A stretch of 64,000 bases of DNA from Liolophura sinensis (GCF_032854445.1 NC_088295.1:61793249-61857248), one strand, 5' to 3'; shown: positions 48,815 to 63,170, counted from the stretch's first letter. The notes: generated from the sequence alone by a model not told the origin. Numbers and translations: made by a program.

Positions 48815-51800
48815 TTGTTTAGCACGTATAATTTGTTATACTACAGTACCACAGAGCATTGTTAGTTTCGGTGACAAGGTGACAAGATTATAGCAAATTA
48901 CATAGAGACATCGGTCATATGCCCAAGCAATTTCCTGTCAAATTATTTCTTTAATACAATTTTTTTTTAATTCCTTAAAGGAAATAAACAGAACATTTCG
49001 TTCCGAGGAGGAATGCAGGGTTATTGGGATGAGAGGATGTGTAATCGTGAATGTTATGAGGAGGTGAGAAAATAGAAGACGGGAAGAAGAAACCCCTTCG
49101 AGCATCTGGTCCCGAGGGAGGTACGTAAGCGTGGGAATTGTGAACATGACATTTAGGGTCAGGGAAGCTTACGATGCGTAGCTTACACCTAGGCTTAATA
49201 ATGATATCAACATAGAAACAACGAAGAAGCAGAGATTAAAAAAATTAAAAAAAAAAGAGAAGACAGAAAAAAGTTGAAGTAAACAAGTGTCAGTCTGGGA
49301 GAAGGCACAAGTTGATTTCACACGATCTTCGTCAGTTTACGAGACCTAAGTGTCGCTAAACTTGTTCTTGGTACCGACGCTTGGGCTGTGGGGACGTCTG
49401 GCATTTGTGTCATCCTCCAGCACGGGTCTTACCTACAGGTTTATATGACAGACTATATGAAAAATGTGTCTACCCCCTGTAGTTGATGACACCCAAAATC
49501 GTCTGTCATGGGATAAACGCCATGTTAAATTAGGCCACATAATAAAGATGTTCCCATAGCGAGAAAAGAAACGTTAATTGTAACGGTTCTTGGCTGTTTA
49601 ACAACGAAGACCATTGTTTGGTTGTAAACTGAGACATTCCCATGAAATGTATTCTTGTCAGCGTGGCAATAGTCCTATACCCAAGGGCGCCGACCTTACA
49701 CCGTCAGGCACACCCTGCTCCTGTCCAATGGCTGAACCGGTCAACTAATTAACTTTGCCATTCCAGGTAACAAATTCTACCATCAGCGTAACCAAATAAG
49801 AACACTTTCGGCAACATCAAACGCCTTACCTGTGGGGTATAGGTAATATGCTGATGAAGCGAAGGTCAGCTTTAAGTTTTACGCTGTCCTGCCTCAAGCC
49901 AGACGTATATAATGTAAACAATAGGAGCAGCCTCATTCATCAGAGTGTAGACTGGTCCTCCATTCACACGATGTCCACTTAACAGCCTAGACTTCAGCCA
50001 GCTGTAGCGAATAAACTGTCTAGACGATAACGAAAACTCGGTATTGTTTTACCTTTCCTTAAGCAAGTTGAGAGTTATAAATACGCGTCAACACATAAAA
50101 GCGAGTGTCAGCCCGTCAACGTAATAGATATTCTCACTTACATGACGTGATAGCTCTTTCAACCACAGCCCATAGTAAAACTTCATCAAGATAATCGTTA
50201 TCATCTTGTCAATAGTCATCTATGTCCGCAGTATTGTTTTGTCAGAGAAAATTGTGACACGCACTCCAATGGCTTTATGTACATTTCACATCCAAATATT
50301 GTTCAAGAGATCTTTTCACAATGCAGTGGAGAAACCATCGAATAAATACGCCTTGTAAATACTTTTTATAGTTGACAGTTTTATATTCTTGCAAATAAAA
50401 TACAATAAAAAGTGTTAATGTGTTAGTTGCATGAAGATTCGTCAGAAAATACAGCTTTGAAATATTTAGACATATCTACATGTGTAAGCGACAGTTGTAT
50501 GAAATGTAGTTCTAATAACAGGAATCCACAGTTTCGCAGCACTGATTTCTTGATAAAAGTTGCATGGAACTGATCCAAGCTTGAATGTTCGAGGGGTTGA
50601 AAGAACAGCATTTAGACTGCGCGACAATGACTATTGCTCGAGAGCACGCGCAGTTCAAAAGGGATGCGCATTTGTGACTACATAAGGATGAATCTGTTTC
50701 ACTGGGATATACATGGGATGCAGGAAGTACACATTCACTGCATACAGATTCTCTTATTCCTAATACGTATGTCGTGGAGTACTCTGGAAGCTCTACCGTC
50801 AGGTGGGTGTGTAGATTGGTCGTGTAATATACTTATCCAAATTAGGTTTAGCGTGTAATTTTCCAGCTGATATTAACACCAGAAGCAAAAATTTCTGCGC
50901 CAGGTCCCAAGAACCGCGTATATTTTACATATAAATACTCAGGTACTACACAATACCTCACATAAAGCACTCTTAAGATTTTCTACGATCCTTATACCGT
51001 TATGCAACCCTAATGCAATGGCATCCTCACCTGTGAGTTTTTGCTTAGTTTTTTAGATTCTTTTATTTGTTTTTCTCTCAATGAAGTTTTAGGCTATAGT
51101 CTCCCAAGTTACCCCTAAATAGACCGCCTTCCGTGTACATTGCACACAAGATTTATCTTTAAGACTTTTGGCATTGTCTCAAAAGCCGTAGACGATTAAG
51201 AGAGATCTAGATTCGAACACGTGGCATGAAGGTTTTGCGTGGGCAGAGAAAACAATAGTTGAAAAGGTTTGAACTGGATGATTATTTGCCATAAAAAAAC
51301 CCGCCAAAAAACAAAAACACTTCATACTAGAATCGTAAATATAATACTTTTTACATGTAGGTTATACCTGATTACATTAATTAGGTTGGCGTAACCTTTG
51401 GGTAAACATAAATAGACAAGTACAATATGGAAACCAGCAGAGCATATATATGAGAGAGAGAAAAAATAACGTAAATATATCATTAAACCTCTGAATCGTC
51501 TTGCACATGTCACAGTTACAACGTCTAAACATCGTTTCTGACAGCTGCCTTGAATAATTTGAGTTGTTCAGTGACCCGCAAATATTGGACAGTTAATCAT
51601 ACTGAATCAAGTGATTCAATCTATGGGCGAAATAAAAGCTTTAATTTGGCGACAAGTTATTATTCGAGGCTTTTTGGAAAACTAACCGATTAAACACAGA
51701 TTAGGGTAAGATTAATGTTATTACGCGTGTTCCATAGCTCTAAGCGTATACTATAACGGCCACCGTATTTCCTCTACAAATCTGTCCAATTTTAGACACA

Positions 51801-52170
51801 AATAAAGGTCACAAGATATTATTTTACAGTTTACAGAAATACAGTTTTCGAGTACCATGTCGTCCTACTATCCGGAGAAAGCTCAAAACACATTTCTATG
51901 ATCAATAGAACTCTCAGAGATAAGCAAAATATCCAATTTTGGCATTTGCGAAACTTCAGATCGACAGATTAGGCACGGGCACGCTTATAATTTATGTGAT
52001 TTGACACTTGTGCGGTTTTCCATGTTCATAAACAACGCAATAGGAAAACCTCGGACCTTTTTTTTTAAGGGATCGTGCATTTAGCAGTATGTGTAAGTTA
52101 AACCGACAAGTACCGGTTTTACATAAGTATATCGTAAAAGGTAATTATTTATATATGTTGATTTTACAGT
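48815..52170. other. Long non-coding stretch, nothing recognised
   Basis: ORFs stay at or below 74 codons. A-rich patches lie near 49240-49275, and a T8 run and other short homopolymers also occur. A TATATAAT followed about 30 bp later by TCATTCATC (49906-49945) could mimic a core promoter but has no supporting gene. No repeat family is recognised. Confidence 0.5.
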
Positions 52171-52348
52171 GACCCATGCAAAAGCCTCTAACCTGCACGG
52201 CCACTCTGAGCTATATAGTTCACCTTATGCTGGCTTCCTCTCGTACATTAAGGTTTGTCAGCAACCTGCGGGGATTGCCGCCGTCGTATAATATATTCTT
52301 GAGTAAGGAGTAAAACACCTATCGAATAATATCGAATAAAACACCTAT
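52171..52348 (+). mobile_element. Decayed SINE-A, headless
   Basis: GACCCATGCAAAAGCCTCTA, then CTTATGCTGGCTTCCTCTCG, GTCAGCAACCTGCGG, GCCGCCGTCGTATAATATAT and GAGTAAGGAGTAAAACACCT match SINE-A with deletions. The tail segment (ATCGAATAA…ACACCTAT) is partly duplicated. No target-site duplication is seen, as expected for an old copy. Confidence 0.8.
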
Positions 52349-52390
52349 ATGAACACCAAATGCGTGAAACAAGTCTGAAAATGTGTGAAA

Positions 52391-52393
<3 letters not shown>
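52349..52393. other. Spacer between SINE-A and (TA)n
   Basis: A short AT-rich spacer with nothing recognised. Confidence 0.5.

Positions 52394-52465
<72 letters not shown>
52394..52465. repeat. (TA)n microsatellite, about 36 repeats
   Basis: An uninterrupted TA tract of 72 bp lying 46 bp after a decayed SINE-A. Confidence 0.98.
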
Positions 52466-52466
<1 letters not shown>

Positions 52467-54464
52467 GCGCTATAATGTCAGCAGCATTTGTCATGCACAG
52501 CTATCTTATTTCATTATGAAAGAAATGTAGTACAGATAAGTTTAACTGATATACTCTTTTATTTTACTGAAAGGCCACTATGGTGCCCGTGGCTTCAAAA
52601 CCGCATTCTCTAGCACCATTGATTAAAACACAACAATTAATTACACATTCTGAAAAAACACGATCAGTTAGATTGATGAAATAATTACCTACGATGAACA
52701 TTCGCTATGCCTCATGGGGTTTGATGCAACCGTGGTAGATCTTTTCTACTTTATATCCCAAACTACAGACTGAGAAGGGTCATAATGCATGGTAATTAAG
52801 ATATGTTTTATAGTCACAGTGATGATGTTTAAAAAACTATATACTTAGTCACACGATAAACTTCGTACAAACAAAAAGTTTACATGAAAATAAGATTTAT
52901 TAAGTTACGCGCCACCATGTATTGAACTAAATCCCCGCCAGACCTGTCACGAATATGGCAACAGTTTGATTTGACTGTCATCCATTTTTGCATGTATTGT
53001 CATAATGACTTACCATGACAACGACTTAAAGTTTACGTACAGCATATGGTTATATTGAGAGGTTTATATAAAATGAGTAAATCGATTGGTTGATTCATTC
53101 ACCCATGGATTATTATTTAACGCTGAGTCAAGAATTTTTCGGTTTTTCGATGCCTGTCACATTTATTCGGTTACGTTCACGAATGTTAAACTAAAATATA
53201 ATAATAATGTTTAAGTTAATGCAATTTGATTTAAATTTATACGTCTGTGTCTCTGTGAGTGAGTGTAACACTAAGCAGGAATAAACTAATAAATTGCCAA
53301 AGCTGGAATATGAAGGCCTTACTTTGCAATTTTAAGAATGCATATATACATGCATAAACTGTATATAGCCAACATAATAAAGTTTAACGTAAAATTGTGC
53401 TTTTTCTCACACTTTCCCCACGAATTCCCAGAGCAAAATGTGCATACTTTTACATTATAAATCACACATTAATTAATGTAAACTGTATACATGTATCAAG
53501 AGGCATTAGTTCAAATGCAAAAGCATTATATCGAAGATAGATAGGCCTCTACCCATTGTTCAAGAAGGTCGCGTGCGAACTTTCAAGTGCTTTGTTATTG
53601 TGTTTGCTGAATGCTAATGATAACTGTCTGGGTTCCCCTGAAGGGCCTTTACCGTTACGTCGAATGACTTGACCGTTTGACCACTCGTAAATAACTGAAG
53701 TATACAGATGTATTAAAGTTGCGGAGCAATTTCGTTCCTTGGTCCTTTGTGTTATTGTAATAAGAAGAGTCTTGATGTTTTGCATTATGTATGAATCTTT
53801 TCTCTGTCCAGACGTTCACACGTCATGGCGGAGAGAAAAAGAAGATGGTATCAGATAGAAATCGATTAACATTTGCCGAAAAAAAAAACATTATCGAACT
53901 TTAGGAAACACAGGTATTTTAGTGAATATTTGAATAATAATCTGGTGATAATAAGGCTGGTTCGCGTGCCATCACCAGCGCGATCAAGTCTTGCGGCTGA
54001 CTGGTAGTTCAACGCGTAACACTCGATTGCTCTTCCATGGTCCAGCTCCGGCTTAAACCCTCATCTTAACTCATTGGTTTTGTAAATTAATGGTAATGTG
54101 AGCCCGGACACGTGTTCAGTGCAAACCTTTAATGTGGTTATGTCAGTTTTTAGCTTAAGAGCCCTCCAGATATAAACATTAGAATTTCATAAAGATCTCC
54201 TAAGCATTTTTCCGAAGGAGACTTGATAGCCCTTTACGAAGACGCCACGCGACCCGTTGACCGCTAGCATTCTTTACAGTTCGATGCATAATCTTTACGT
54301 CCGAGTCTTATAATAGAATGTCGCCTACTGGTATACTGTGTTACAGATAGCTGTCCTATTATTAATGTTGTTATCCTGTGACGCATTCCCATACTTGTAT
54401 CATTATGCCTACGGATTCCAATCGTTGTAAAAGTATATACACTTGACATATACATACATCAACA
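52466..54464. other. Non-coding stretch with a possible tRNA-like remnant
   Basis: ORFs reach 78 codons (53549-53785, minus) and are unrecognised. TGGTAGTTCAACGCGTAACA with GGTCCAGCTCCGG about 30 bp on (54002-54055) faintly resembles A- and B-boxes but is not convincing. The area 53560-54260 is a little richer in G+C. Confidence 0.45.
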
Positions 54465-54714
54465 TTTATTTATTTATTTATTTAGTTGATTGGTGTTTTA
54501 CGCCGCACTCAAGAATATTTCACTTATGGGTGGAAACCGGGCAGAGCCCGGGGGACACCCACGACCATCCGAAGGTTGTTGACGAACCCTCCCACGTACG
54601 GCCGGTGAGGAAGCCAGCATGAACTGGACTTGAACTCACAGCGACCGCATTTGTGAGAGACTCCTGGGTCATTACGCTGCGCTAGCGTGCTAACCATCTG
54701 AGTCACGGAGGCCC
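54465..54714 (-). mobile_element. SINE-A, near full-length, minus strand
   Basis: The plus strand begins with the reversed tail (TTTATTTATTTATTTA, TTGATTGGTGTTTTACGCCG) and ends at the reversed head (GCGCTAGCGTGCTAACCATC, TGAGTCACGGAGGCCC). The body matches the copy at 44052 with a short deletion where CCATAATGC-GGCCGCC-like sequence should be. Only a weak TCAACA match flanks it, so no target-site duplication is claimed. Confidence 0.9.
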
Positions 54715-57469
54715 AAAAGACTCAACAGCCTACACACAAAATTACGTATGTTATATATATGGATTATTACTTTAGTTACATTTAAATATTCTCCTCACTG
54801 ATTAACACGAAATAACCCGATTTGAAACCCTTGATTCATTCTAAACATACGTTATTTTTATTTCACTGTCTGCAGAAATTATCATGACGCATGATCAGCG
54901 TTACGGAACAGCTTTTTGAAGATTTTGATTAGCAAATTAGTTGTCGATTTTCAGTGTAAATTGATTAAATAATTAAAAAGTGACAAAATGAGGCTTTAAT
55001 TACAAAACTCTTTATAAAATATTGATTGATGTCACACGTTCTAATCGACTGAAAAACGGTTTACGCAGAGTAATTGAGAGGTATATACATGTAGGAGATA
55101 TGATTTTCGACTTATATCGCCGGTGCTATTTAGATGGATGAGTTGGTTGGATAGACACTATGTAGGTTTACTAGCGTATATACAAAAAACACATACACAA
55201 AATCTGCAATCGTAATGAGAGAAAAATATTCTGCATGTCTAACTTGTGTCTTCATTTGCAAGAGTATAGATTTATTTCCTTACCTGCCGAGTGTTGACAC
55301 AGAGCACGTGTCTCACATGCATTTATCAATCGTATTTTAATCAACAACTTTTTAAATCTAAAGCAAGCAGTTTTTGCAGCAGGATAATAGATTGTATATA
55401 GATTGTAGCACCTATATCACTCATATTTACCTTTTTATCGTACATTACTTTCTCGAGGATTTTTTTCGTGAGGCGTATATCCGTGAATATATCTCACAGG
55501 TAAACTATCTCTGTATTCGGAATACACCTGAAACAGATTTGCAACTCAAGGTGTAATTCATCAGATTGCAGATAAAAGAAAAAAAGAACTTATGGTTTTA
55601 GAATGCACAAGTAAGGCGTGTATGTGATCCTAGTTGACAACGTGCAAAAAATTTTGGAGAGAAGAAAAAGGATGGAAAAAACAGGTGTTGTTGTTTGGGA
55701 GCAGCGATGGTCCAGTATACGGCTTGACTGAACAATATACATGCATCAGATTCGAATGTATAATTTTTAACGAGTTTTTTGACAAAAGCCGTAAAATATA
55801 ATGATTAATCTACACCTGTAATCAATTAAACCTGTCTGAATACCGCGATAAATGTCTAAAATGCACAGGTCAAGTCTCCCATACAGAAATATCTATAGAC
55901 TAATTAGTCGTTATTATGTTAATGTGAACATTATCAGCTGGGTTGAAGACGTCCCTGGCTCATAATTACCATGTCACAAAGAGTCAGCAATATAGCAACA
56001 TTGTCTCTTAAAGCTCAGGTGTTGTTTTCCTTCAGTTATCAACAGATCGTATCTGAAACTGTAATTCATTTGACAAAATAGATATATAAATATATATTCA
56101 AAGAAAACACGATAATTGTTACACTCCCCATAATTGCGCATCATTAATTATAGCAAATGATACAAGAAAGTCGTCAGTATAATGTTCTCTACAAAATACG
56201 TCTTGGTGATGCAAATTCTCGCCTAACCGTTTTTAAGAAGTTCTTCACGAATTAATTGAAATATTTTTCATTTGGACATTTATGTGCAAACATAAAGGGT
56301 ACGCCATGCATAAATGTGTTTAGTTCAGGAATGTATATCTATGTTACTGACTTCACAGCCATATTCAGGCAGGACAATAAAAACAAAATTTCATTTATAC
56401 TACATGTATTTTAAGAAAATTAATTATCTAAATTGTCTCAGTACTCTTTTATCTTAAACATACGCAGACTGTACATGGCTTTAAACGTTAAATGGAGGCC
56501 AAAGGTGCTAATCTTCATGGGATTTGGATTTAAAAGAAAATTGCCCTAATGTTTATAAATGTCGCCTTCCTAACTAAAGATTTTCGTGATGAATCAGTTT
56601 TCTGTCTTGATTCTTTTCGGACGACGATGCACAGTAGAGCGGTATTATCTCTAAAATTTAAATGTTACCCTTTTCATAGCTCGATCAGCCACATTTAATC
56701 AATTCGTGATCATGTAATATGTTCCTGATTTTACAAAAAATCATATTTATTGCTGGCATGGGTTCACAAATTCGTATTCAATACTGTAATTTTTCTTCGC
56801 CGTTCGGGTTCTGCAGATTATTTCACTTATATATAAGATCAATATACTTATAGCTTATATATTAATCCGCAAGATATATCCTACAAGGTTGGTGCCCCAA
56901 CAGGGCCCAGAATAACAAAGATGTCGCATGTATGATGTATGATAATCGCACATGAACGACAATGGTACGGCAAATAGTGACGTGCAATATGTCGCACGAC
57001 GAATGTACCATAAAAAATGTCGTACTCCGCTTTGTGAAACTGGGAGCAGTGGTGTCTTTTTCAAAACCGACATACATAATTATGATAAGTAAGCAAATCA
57101 ATGGATCATCTGAGAGTGTACTTGTTTGTGACGTTCACGTTTCGGCGGACACATTAGCTCGTGCAGGTGACGAAGCTCATCTACCAGTGAAATGATCCAA
57201 TGCTAATGTTTCACAGGGCTTTGGCTTGTTTTGTGGCTCACACTATGCGAATCATCCACTCTTGTTGACGTCTCACTTCATTCTTATCGGATTAATCAAC
57301 CATTTTCAAAACCTTATCGGGAATATTTAATTATGAAAACGATAACTTCTCCATCTGTGGTTGACATCTTCAAACGATAGCTGCATACGTGTATACATAA
57401 ATTGTCTTAAATTAACAAGTAATTCTTTGCGCTTTTCTACAGGATATAAAGGTTTTTACATTTAAAGTT

Positions 57470-57471
<2 letters not shown>
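54715..57471. other. Long non-coding stretch, nothing recognised
   Basis: ORFs stay at or below 79 codons. Several overlapping short ORFs near 56855-57195 on both strands reflect local composition. No repeat or RNA gene is recognised. Confidence 0.5.

Positions 57472-57529
<58 letters not shown>
57472..57529. repeat. (TA)n microsatellite, about 29 repeats
   Basis: An uninterrupted TA tract of 58 bp. The flank AAAGTTTG before it resembles AAGGTTTG before the tract at 9077, which may hint at a shared origin, but the match is too short to press. Confidence 0.97.
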
Positions 57530-57530
<1 letters not shown>

Positions 57531-60500
57531 CCGAAAGATATCTTTACTACTTGTTGTTTTTCACTCCTTCCAAAAAAATATCGGTGAGACGCATCGTGTC
57601 ATCGTGTTTTTTGTTGTTTTTTTTTGTAATTTTAAACTTAACGAACTGTGGACATTGCTTTGAAAATAGAAACACATTCATCCTTTAGCCAACAAATGAA
57701 CTTACAAACATGCATAAGGCACATATCGTAAAGTTCTTGTTATGAGTATAGTCTAAATCTCACATTAATTGGCATTCTACATTGGATGGTTTGTATAAGA
57801 ACTATAATACCTTCTGTATGACGCTCTGATCAATTGTGATTTATGCTCAGTTAGAAGATGTTTAAAAAAGTTGCTCTTGTGGTTTAATCATAGTAAGTGG
57901 TATTGAACTAGTTATTTGAATGTTTTTTGTCCAACGTAATTATGTCAAACTTCCCCATATACAAAACAAAATAGCAAAAAGACTACAGCTACAAAGCATA
58001 TGCGATTTCAATACACGTGTTGTCAAGGGTAGAATTTAATAATTCATGACATGTAAATCAATCATGGGATCAGACCAATGAGATGTCCAGAATCAATGGA
58101 AATTGCCTGGTTCACTACAACCCGGATGGAGACAGTCCGTGTCATAAGATAGAGCATATGACTGGGCGTGAAAGGTGATAAGTAAACTAGGTGCTTGTCG
58201 ATATTTTAAAGAATATATCATGAACAGGTGGACAAGAAGAGAAGAGATAAAATCGTGTTTGACTTAGCCATAGCACGCTTGATTCAATCCGTATTTAGAT
58301 AAAATGATGCGCAAGGCGTAGCATATACAGCTTCACACATATATACGACTGGCACAGTCGCATTAACGCAACAAAATATCTTTCTGGAAATATTTACATA
58401 AATACATATCTTTTTCTGCACTGAGCAAATTATGATTTTTTTTAATAACTTAAAAGTCAATTAACTGTAAAAGATGGCATCAGATCAGTAATTATTTGGA
58501 ACGGAGTTATATGGTGTTGGATACGCGCGTGTGGGCGTAGATATGTGCTTCAAATATGTTCCCCACTCCCGTCTGTGGTATTTGAAATAATTCACGTTTT
58601 TCTCACTCTTTCAAAAACCAAGTTGATGTAAATATATACCTCCCCGGATTACTTAATTGACACTTTTGTTACACTGTACTTTCTATCAAACTAACGCCCT
58701 TTGGCTGTGCCCTTGAAACCAGAAAAAGATATTTCGTCATTTTATGGGTATATATAAAAGAAATAATTACCGTCATTAGCTGCACGTGTCATACCCGTTG
58801 CAGTTTCCAAATTGTTAGGTTTGTACTTTTAACATTATTAATCTAACATTATTGAAAAAGCGGAATGTATAATGGCGGTGCTCCTATAATCCTTAAATAA
58901 AGGTGTTTTTCCTGCTTTCTAACAGGTAAGTTTATCCTCCACGGGACGTCAAGATCTTAAGATGTAGATGGGTTTAGTTTTCCTCACGTTTTCTATCCGC
59001 TTTAAGTCGTCACTGTTAGCCACTCTCTGCCTAACGGATCGAAAATGATAAAGATACTGCCCCTTCATATCTGTACAGCTCTCCCGCGTTTAGATTTTAT
59101 GCTGCAATTCAGATCAAATTAACATATCTGCAAAATTATTTTAGGATAGCCATTATCTACATGTGCAGTAGTTTACATCAATATCTTGAAAAGGAACTTG
59201 ATACATATATCAGCAAGGCGCACGATGGAATAGGTCGACAGGTAAGTACTATAGCGATACTTTTCAGGTTAAAGGAATATATAACCTTACACCAAATGTA
59301 TATATGTATCGATATTGTATCCCGCATAAGGTTTTAAAAGCACACTTGTTTCTTTGCAGTTAAGCCTATATAGTCGAGGTATTCAAAATAAGCAATATCG
59401 CGCATCATGAGAATTCGAAAGCGCCTACATGTTATCAATGTTAATCAATTAAGCGTGACTTGTTTCTGTAACCCGTGAACTCACCTGTTTCCGCTGAAGT
59501 CACGTGGACACTGTTTTTCTTATTAGCCTTATTAGGTTAGAGTGCAAATAACGCGACATCGTATTTCCCGTAGAGCAATAGGATTTCCAGACTAAAAGTT
59601 CCAGATTATAGAATTACAAAAAAAAACCTCACGAAAAATGGCTTTGACCGTTAACTAAGGTTATGTATTGTTTATTGTCTTCTCTTCTAACAAAGGGTGC
59701 ACAAAAGCCTTACGATCTTCCAATACTTCCCAATTGTTCAAGCAAAATACAGGCATGCATATCGCCACCCCTTAGAAGATCTTGAACAGAAAAAAAAAAC
59801 ATTTTGTCTCTTTCCTTTAAGTGTATATGTAACTGTTCACTTTTAATTAGAAATATATTGTTCACTGGCATTTGTCGATCACAAAACAAAAAACTAGAGA
59901 ACTGCAAGTCACGACATGCAGCGACGACAGTGTGATGGTCTGTAAATCATTGGTCATGGACGTAGCAGGCAATGGCTTTCGTGGCTTTAGCTTTGTGAGT
60001 TTAACTTTGGTTGAGTGTATAGGTGTATAGGCGAAAACGCTTTGGAGGTTTTCTCATCTTGATTCTTTTCATATCCAATTGTTGGTAGATCTGTCTGCTT
60101 TGAAGGTTGTTTTATCCATTGTTTCAACAAATACCTATGTAGTTATATGTAATTTCCAAGAATAAGTTTGAAATCATGGGATTAAATATTACTGTATACT
60201 CACATACACGGGCAATGATTCTGTTCCTTTTGCACTATTAAGTTGAAACCAATCCTTTGAATATTTCATTGAATGACTTGATTACCCCCATTTCGAACAG
60301 AAAGAAGGTTTTGTTTCCTTTACTGACTCATTTATCATTTTCACTCTTGTGACAACTCGAAATTTACTATTGCCAATTAACTTAAACTCACTAATCATTT
60401 AATTAAATAATACCTTGTAAGAGGGATCTAAATATTCGTAACTTTAGGAGCATAAGATACATAGGTTTGGCTGATTTGTTCTTGTTTACCTTTACATTTT

Positions 60501-61199
60501 GATGCCGTTCCTATAATACGCCATATGTAATCATACATAGACATTGGAGACCCATGCGTTTCAACCGAAATGCAAATAAACCTCGTGCACTGTGCGCGTG
60601 TACTGTTAACATTTTGTTGAAACCGTGCCAATAAAATTCGTCGGTGTTGTTATGTCTGCGGTAGATGTCTGCGGTTTGATGACGACGTAAAAAGTGTGTT
60701 GTGAGGAGCCTAGAAATATAGACCTATATATATTATAGCGTAATTGATTCGTGCAGGCATACATGGAGGCCTTATAGCTTCTGGTTTGAAGAAGCCATTT
60801 ATATCATTGTTGTGTACGGTTTCATGCAGATATTTTCACACATTTCGGACATTACGTATGGCACATTTCACGCAAAAATTGCATATCAGGCGAAACTGGA
60901 CTAGTCTTTCTTCTGACATGATATACAACGAAACCTTCCTACATTATCACTCAGGTCTTTTAACATTAAAAAGATATTATTAATATATTACAGATATTGC
61001 AAGGAAAATATGAATTTGAAATGGTGATCAGCACATGTACCTTTGTAGTTTGATTATATGTAGACAAAATTCAAATATGCCTTCATGTATATCAAATGAA
61101 TACAGTGGGCTTCAAAATGCAGGGGTTTGGTACCTCGTCCATGGATTTACCAATAACGCAATAAACGAAAGAACAAAAGACAAAGGACAAACTTAATCG
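57530..61199. other. Long non-coding stretch, nothing recognised
   Basis: AT-rich unique-looking sequence with ORFs up to 79 codons (60744-60983, plus). Short A and T runs are scattered through it. No SINE is found here, in contrast to 36-55 kb. Confidence 0.5.
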
Positions 61200-62130
61200 C
61201 AGAAAACAATAATTGAGGAAGATGGATGACCGGATTCCAATCCAATCTGTGATCCAAACCAACCTTCGAAACTTGACACGATGGGAATACAACCAGGATG
61301 TTGAATTTAACAGCTTATCGAGTACCTTTCAACTACGTCTCAACCTCGGCGTGATCTCGATTGAAGGAGAAAACTGGAACCTGAGATCCTTCCGCAAAAA
61401 ACTTCAGAAGATTGAGCAAACATATTGGGGAAAACACAAGCTTTTCATCTTGTGGTGTTACCTAGGTAACTTTGGCATCCTAATTAGAATGTCCACAGGC
61501 CATCAGAAGTCATTGTGGAGGCGAGGGGAAGTCTGTCATCTACATCATTTCCCCCGCCATTTCAAATCTCGGGCTTTTAATTGATCACCGAAAACGATGA
61601 AAAGTGACATCTGTGACGAGAACGGAAAGCGGACTTGAGAAGGAATGGCGCAGATCGAGAACCAATATTTCCCCGTCTCTTGTCACGTTCGATCGATTGC
61701 AGGACAACACATTGTCGTTATAGCCTTGCTGATGTTCTCGAGGACGGCCGGTGGCAAGTCCTCGCCCAAGCCAGTGCTCGTCCTCTACTGCTCTTCTGAT
61801 CTGAAATTCATGAAGAAGAATTGATCCCCACTGTCATGGCGGTGTATGAACTGTCGGGGGAAATCGCCATGATTAACGACTAAACCTGGGAAAGTCGTGC
61901 GATATGTGACAGATAATCGCCATTGTCCGGACCATCCGGTTTCGCTTCTCTGACAGATTCTCCTTTCAGACAAAGCCAGATCGTTCCCGCGTGTTACTGT
62001 CTGTCGTGGATCATTTGTTTATGGACTGTACTCGAGCAATAGGGAGGAAATAGTAGCGACTAGAATTGTTTCCCATTCGGGCTACATGTGCCACCTTGTG
62101 TCTTCATGGGAACGAATGCTGTCATTACCA
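61200..62130. other. G+C-richer block with a 123-codon ORF (candidate exon or conserved element)
   Basis: Raised G+C and CpG without simple repeats. The plus-strand ORF at 61213-61584 (123 codons) is the longest ATG ORF on that strand not explained by a repeat. Its product is basic, rich in Trp, Arg and His, and has no domain, signal peptide or transmembrane pattern I recognise. ORFs elsewhere in the block are short. It could be a chance ORF in a conserved non-coding region, or less likely an exon. Confidence 0.2.
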
Positions 62131-62460
62131 GTGTGAGAAGGACTGAACGATGAAAATTAATGTTCTGATGCGATATGTATCAATTATTTGCTCCACTGAC
62201 AAATGTTCGCCATGAAAAATTGTAAAGATATTTGTCCATGCTTATTTGTAAACATCTGGGATATGATATGAATTATGCTAAGATTTTATTAAATACTAAA
62301 TTAAACTATCAGGCAATTTTTGGATATTTATCACATAAATAAAACCAATGCGTCGTTCACTTCAAAATACTTTTTACAATCTAAACGTATGCCTTGTCAA
62401 GGTCATTCACGCGCAAAGTTACCAGTTAACGTAACTGGAAAAATTGTTCACAGACGTTCC
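62131..62460. other. AT-rich non-coding spacer
   Basis: It separates two G+C-richer blocks. No ORF or repeat is recognised. Confidence 0.5.
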
Positions 62461-63170
62461 ATGAACAATCATTTTTTGCGGTAAGGAGAAGAAATCTTTA
62501 AACCTACGATCTCTGAAGGGTGAAAGGGTGTTTGGATTAGCCATGTTTGTCTTTCTCTTATATCGCCTTTGGTTACATCAGCGTTGTCCACTTCTCCATT
62601 ATCAGGGCGCGATAGAACTCCTCGTGTCAATAACTCCCCATTCCTCTTGGACAAATTTGACTGAGATCGAGTTTGCGGGCGGAAATTTGCCGAGCGCTCT
62701 GAGGCGCGGGTGTCTAAATTAAAGGAAAGTCCCCGGATGTTCTCTAACTGCGTTGGAGTCGCCTCTCCAAATGGCCCTAGCCACTTGAAGGCTGGTAACT
62801 CGCGAGCCTGGTCGATAGAGCAGTAACCCGATAGCTGTTCAGATTGATTACTAATGGCTAAGATGATGTTTATGATTATCGCACCAGAAGTGAAGTGTCC
62901 CCCTTTCCCCATGTTTTTTGCTTGTTTGATGACAATCACTCAGTCTCTCTTCAACTGGAAACTAATCATTCGTCATAAAACGAACTGTTCGATTAAAGAC
63001 GCCATAGCAATGCTGGGAAAATAATGCGCGGCACTTCCTAACCATCTCTGCTTGGGTGGATCTGCAAACATACATTTGCTACACAAACCACTTCGACAGT
63101 TTAAGTAGAAATTAAAGGAGACTTTTGCCGCAAGGGCAGAGCTAAAGCAGCTGTTTTCTGTAAAGGAATA
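62461..63170. other. G+C-richer block with a 156-codon minus-strand ORF
   Basis: The minus-strand ORF 62469-62939 is the longest in the window (156 codons). Its product has no recognisable domain. A short hydrophobic stretch near residues 18-30 is flanked by low-complexity polar sequence, and the C-terminal half is polar. A 64-codon plus-strand ORF overlaps it. I cannot see convincing codon bias. It may be an unrecognised exon, or an open frame in a conserved non-coding block. Confidence 0.2.

Noticed and set aside
49906-49945. TATATAAT plus an initiator-like TCATTCATC about 30 bp later
   Set aside because: TATA-like strings are abundant in AT-rich DNA and no transcript or ORF follows.
52570-52640. 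TAGCACCATT resembles the miR-29 seed, with ATGGTGC upstream
   Set aside because: Only 7 bp of stem forms, the rest does not pair, and the mature sequence diverges after the seed.
52799-52820. AGATATGTTTTATAGTC resembles miR-190
   Set aside because: It diverges in the middle of the mature sequence, and I see no complementary arm downstream.
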